From assembly GCA_019894765.1 (NCBI GenBank), contig JAGXNT010000061.1, forward strand, positions 1 to 40,763: a DNA stretch of 40,763 nucleotides. The letters run 5' to 3'. Every line of letters starts with the position of its first letter. Within the stretch, counting starts at the first letter, position 1. This document shows positions 40,695 through 40,763 of this stretch, piece by piece. The notes beneath the pieces were generated by a model. The model did no database searches, was not told the origin of the DNA, and saw only the letters and a list, made by a program, of their open reading frames with translations. Origin of the DNA: Candidatus Heimdallarchaeota archaeon. GTDB taxonomy: Archaea > Asgardarchaeota > Heimdallarchaeia > JABLTI01. Made by a program: the position numbers and the translations under genes.

Positions 40695-40763
40695 TTAAAC
40701 CGATGCTCCACATTGTGGGCAGTAGCGTTTATCTTTAAGTGTTAACGGTGCACCACATGATTG
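40695..40763 (-). CDS. C-terminal end of a zinc-ribbon protein (partial)
   Basis: On the minus strand the frame enters from beyond the window and ends QSCGAPLTLKDKRYCPQCGA, SV, stop. The CxxC pair (the first C of CGAP and CPQC) is a double-zinc-ribbon end as often found in archaeal membrane or regulatory proteins. The main part lies outside. Confidence 0.65.
   Translation of the reverse strand, partial: QSCGAPLTLKDKRYCPQCGASV

Noticed and set aside
1..40763. CRISPR arrays, rRNA and tRNA genes
   Set aside because: No regularly spaced repeats and no recognisable rRNA or tRNA sequence were seen by eye; a dedicated covariance-model scan was not possible.

Overview
The window looks archaeal: it is strongly AT-rich, many genes are preceded by GGTG/GGTGAT ribosome binding sites, promoters carry archaeal TATA boxes, and TTG/GTG starts are common. 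The gene content (archaeal-type FAM173/aKMT methyltransferases, an archaeal tyrosine recombinase, membrane-anchored surface proteins with a C-terminal helix, many tiny winged-helix regulators) fits an Asgard-like or related archaeon. No ribosomal or other marker gene is present, so the lineage is an inference. No rRNA, tRNA or CRISPR array was seen.

Layout. 1-4 kb: an iron alcohol dehydrogenase, a Cys4-PAS histidine kinase and a secreted serine hydrolase. 4-6.8 kb: a five-gene minus-strand redox operon (HdrA-N-like protein, 2x4Fe-4S ferredoxin, a DGC-domain/GcvH-like fusion, two DGC proteins) divergent from an ArsR-type regulator, with a 24-bp palindrome between them. 6.9-8 kb: a winged-helix regulator divergent from two micro-genes. 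8-12.5 kb: an alpha/beta hydrolase, three metallo-beta-lactamase-fold proteins, a nucleotidyltransferase and a PLAT-like protein. 12.6-14.4 kb: a peptide-type ABC substrate-binding protein gene that appears circularly permuted and carries one in-frame stop and one frameshift. 14.6-17.5 kb: a TM2/zinc-ribbon protein, a large secreted protein and an ACR3 arsenite transporter. 17.6-19.9 kb: two more copies of the regulator/micro-gene arrangement. 20-24 kb: three tandem paralogous surface proteins and a 5'-truncated ABC-2 permease. 24-28.6 kb: a decay zone with a ZIP-like transporter, a HEAT-repeat protein and several gene remnants. 28.6-37 kb: mostly housekeeping and accessory genes (two aKMT-like methyltransferases, an M20 peptidase, NUDIX, an Nmad2-like protein, an integrase). 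37-40.6 kb: a membrane protein, then a PAS-GAF histidine kinase with two response regulators. A partial zinc-ribbon gene runs off the right edge.

The main candidate for an undescribed system is a regulon spread over 6.9-19.9 kb. Three paralogous regulators (211-214 aa) each stand divergent to micro-genes encoding 23-33 aa basic peptides. Three of these peptides end in nearly the same C-terminus (R-[MI]-[KR]-[FY]-x-[LM]-x-[TV]-G-R-stop). All three micro-gene promoters, and the promoter of the peptide-type substrate-binding protein, share one architecture: TTCTCA-N5/6-TGAGAA, then a TATA box, then a TGAGAAT half-site. The regulator promoters also have TATA followed by a TGAGA half-site. The parts (tiny peptides, cognate-looking regulators, a peptide-binding lipoprotein-like receptor under the same operator) suggest a peptide signalling or peptide-sensing circuit, but that function is inferred.
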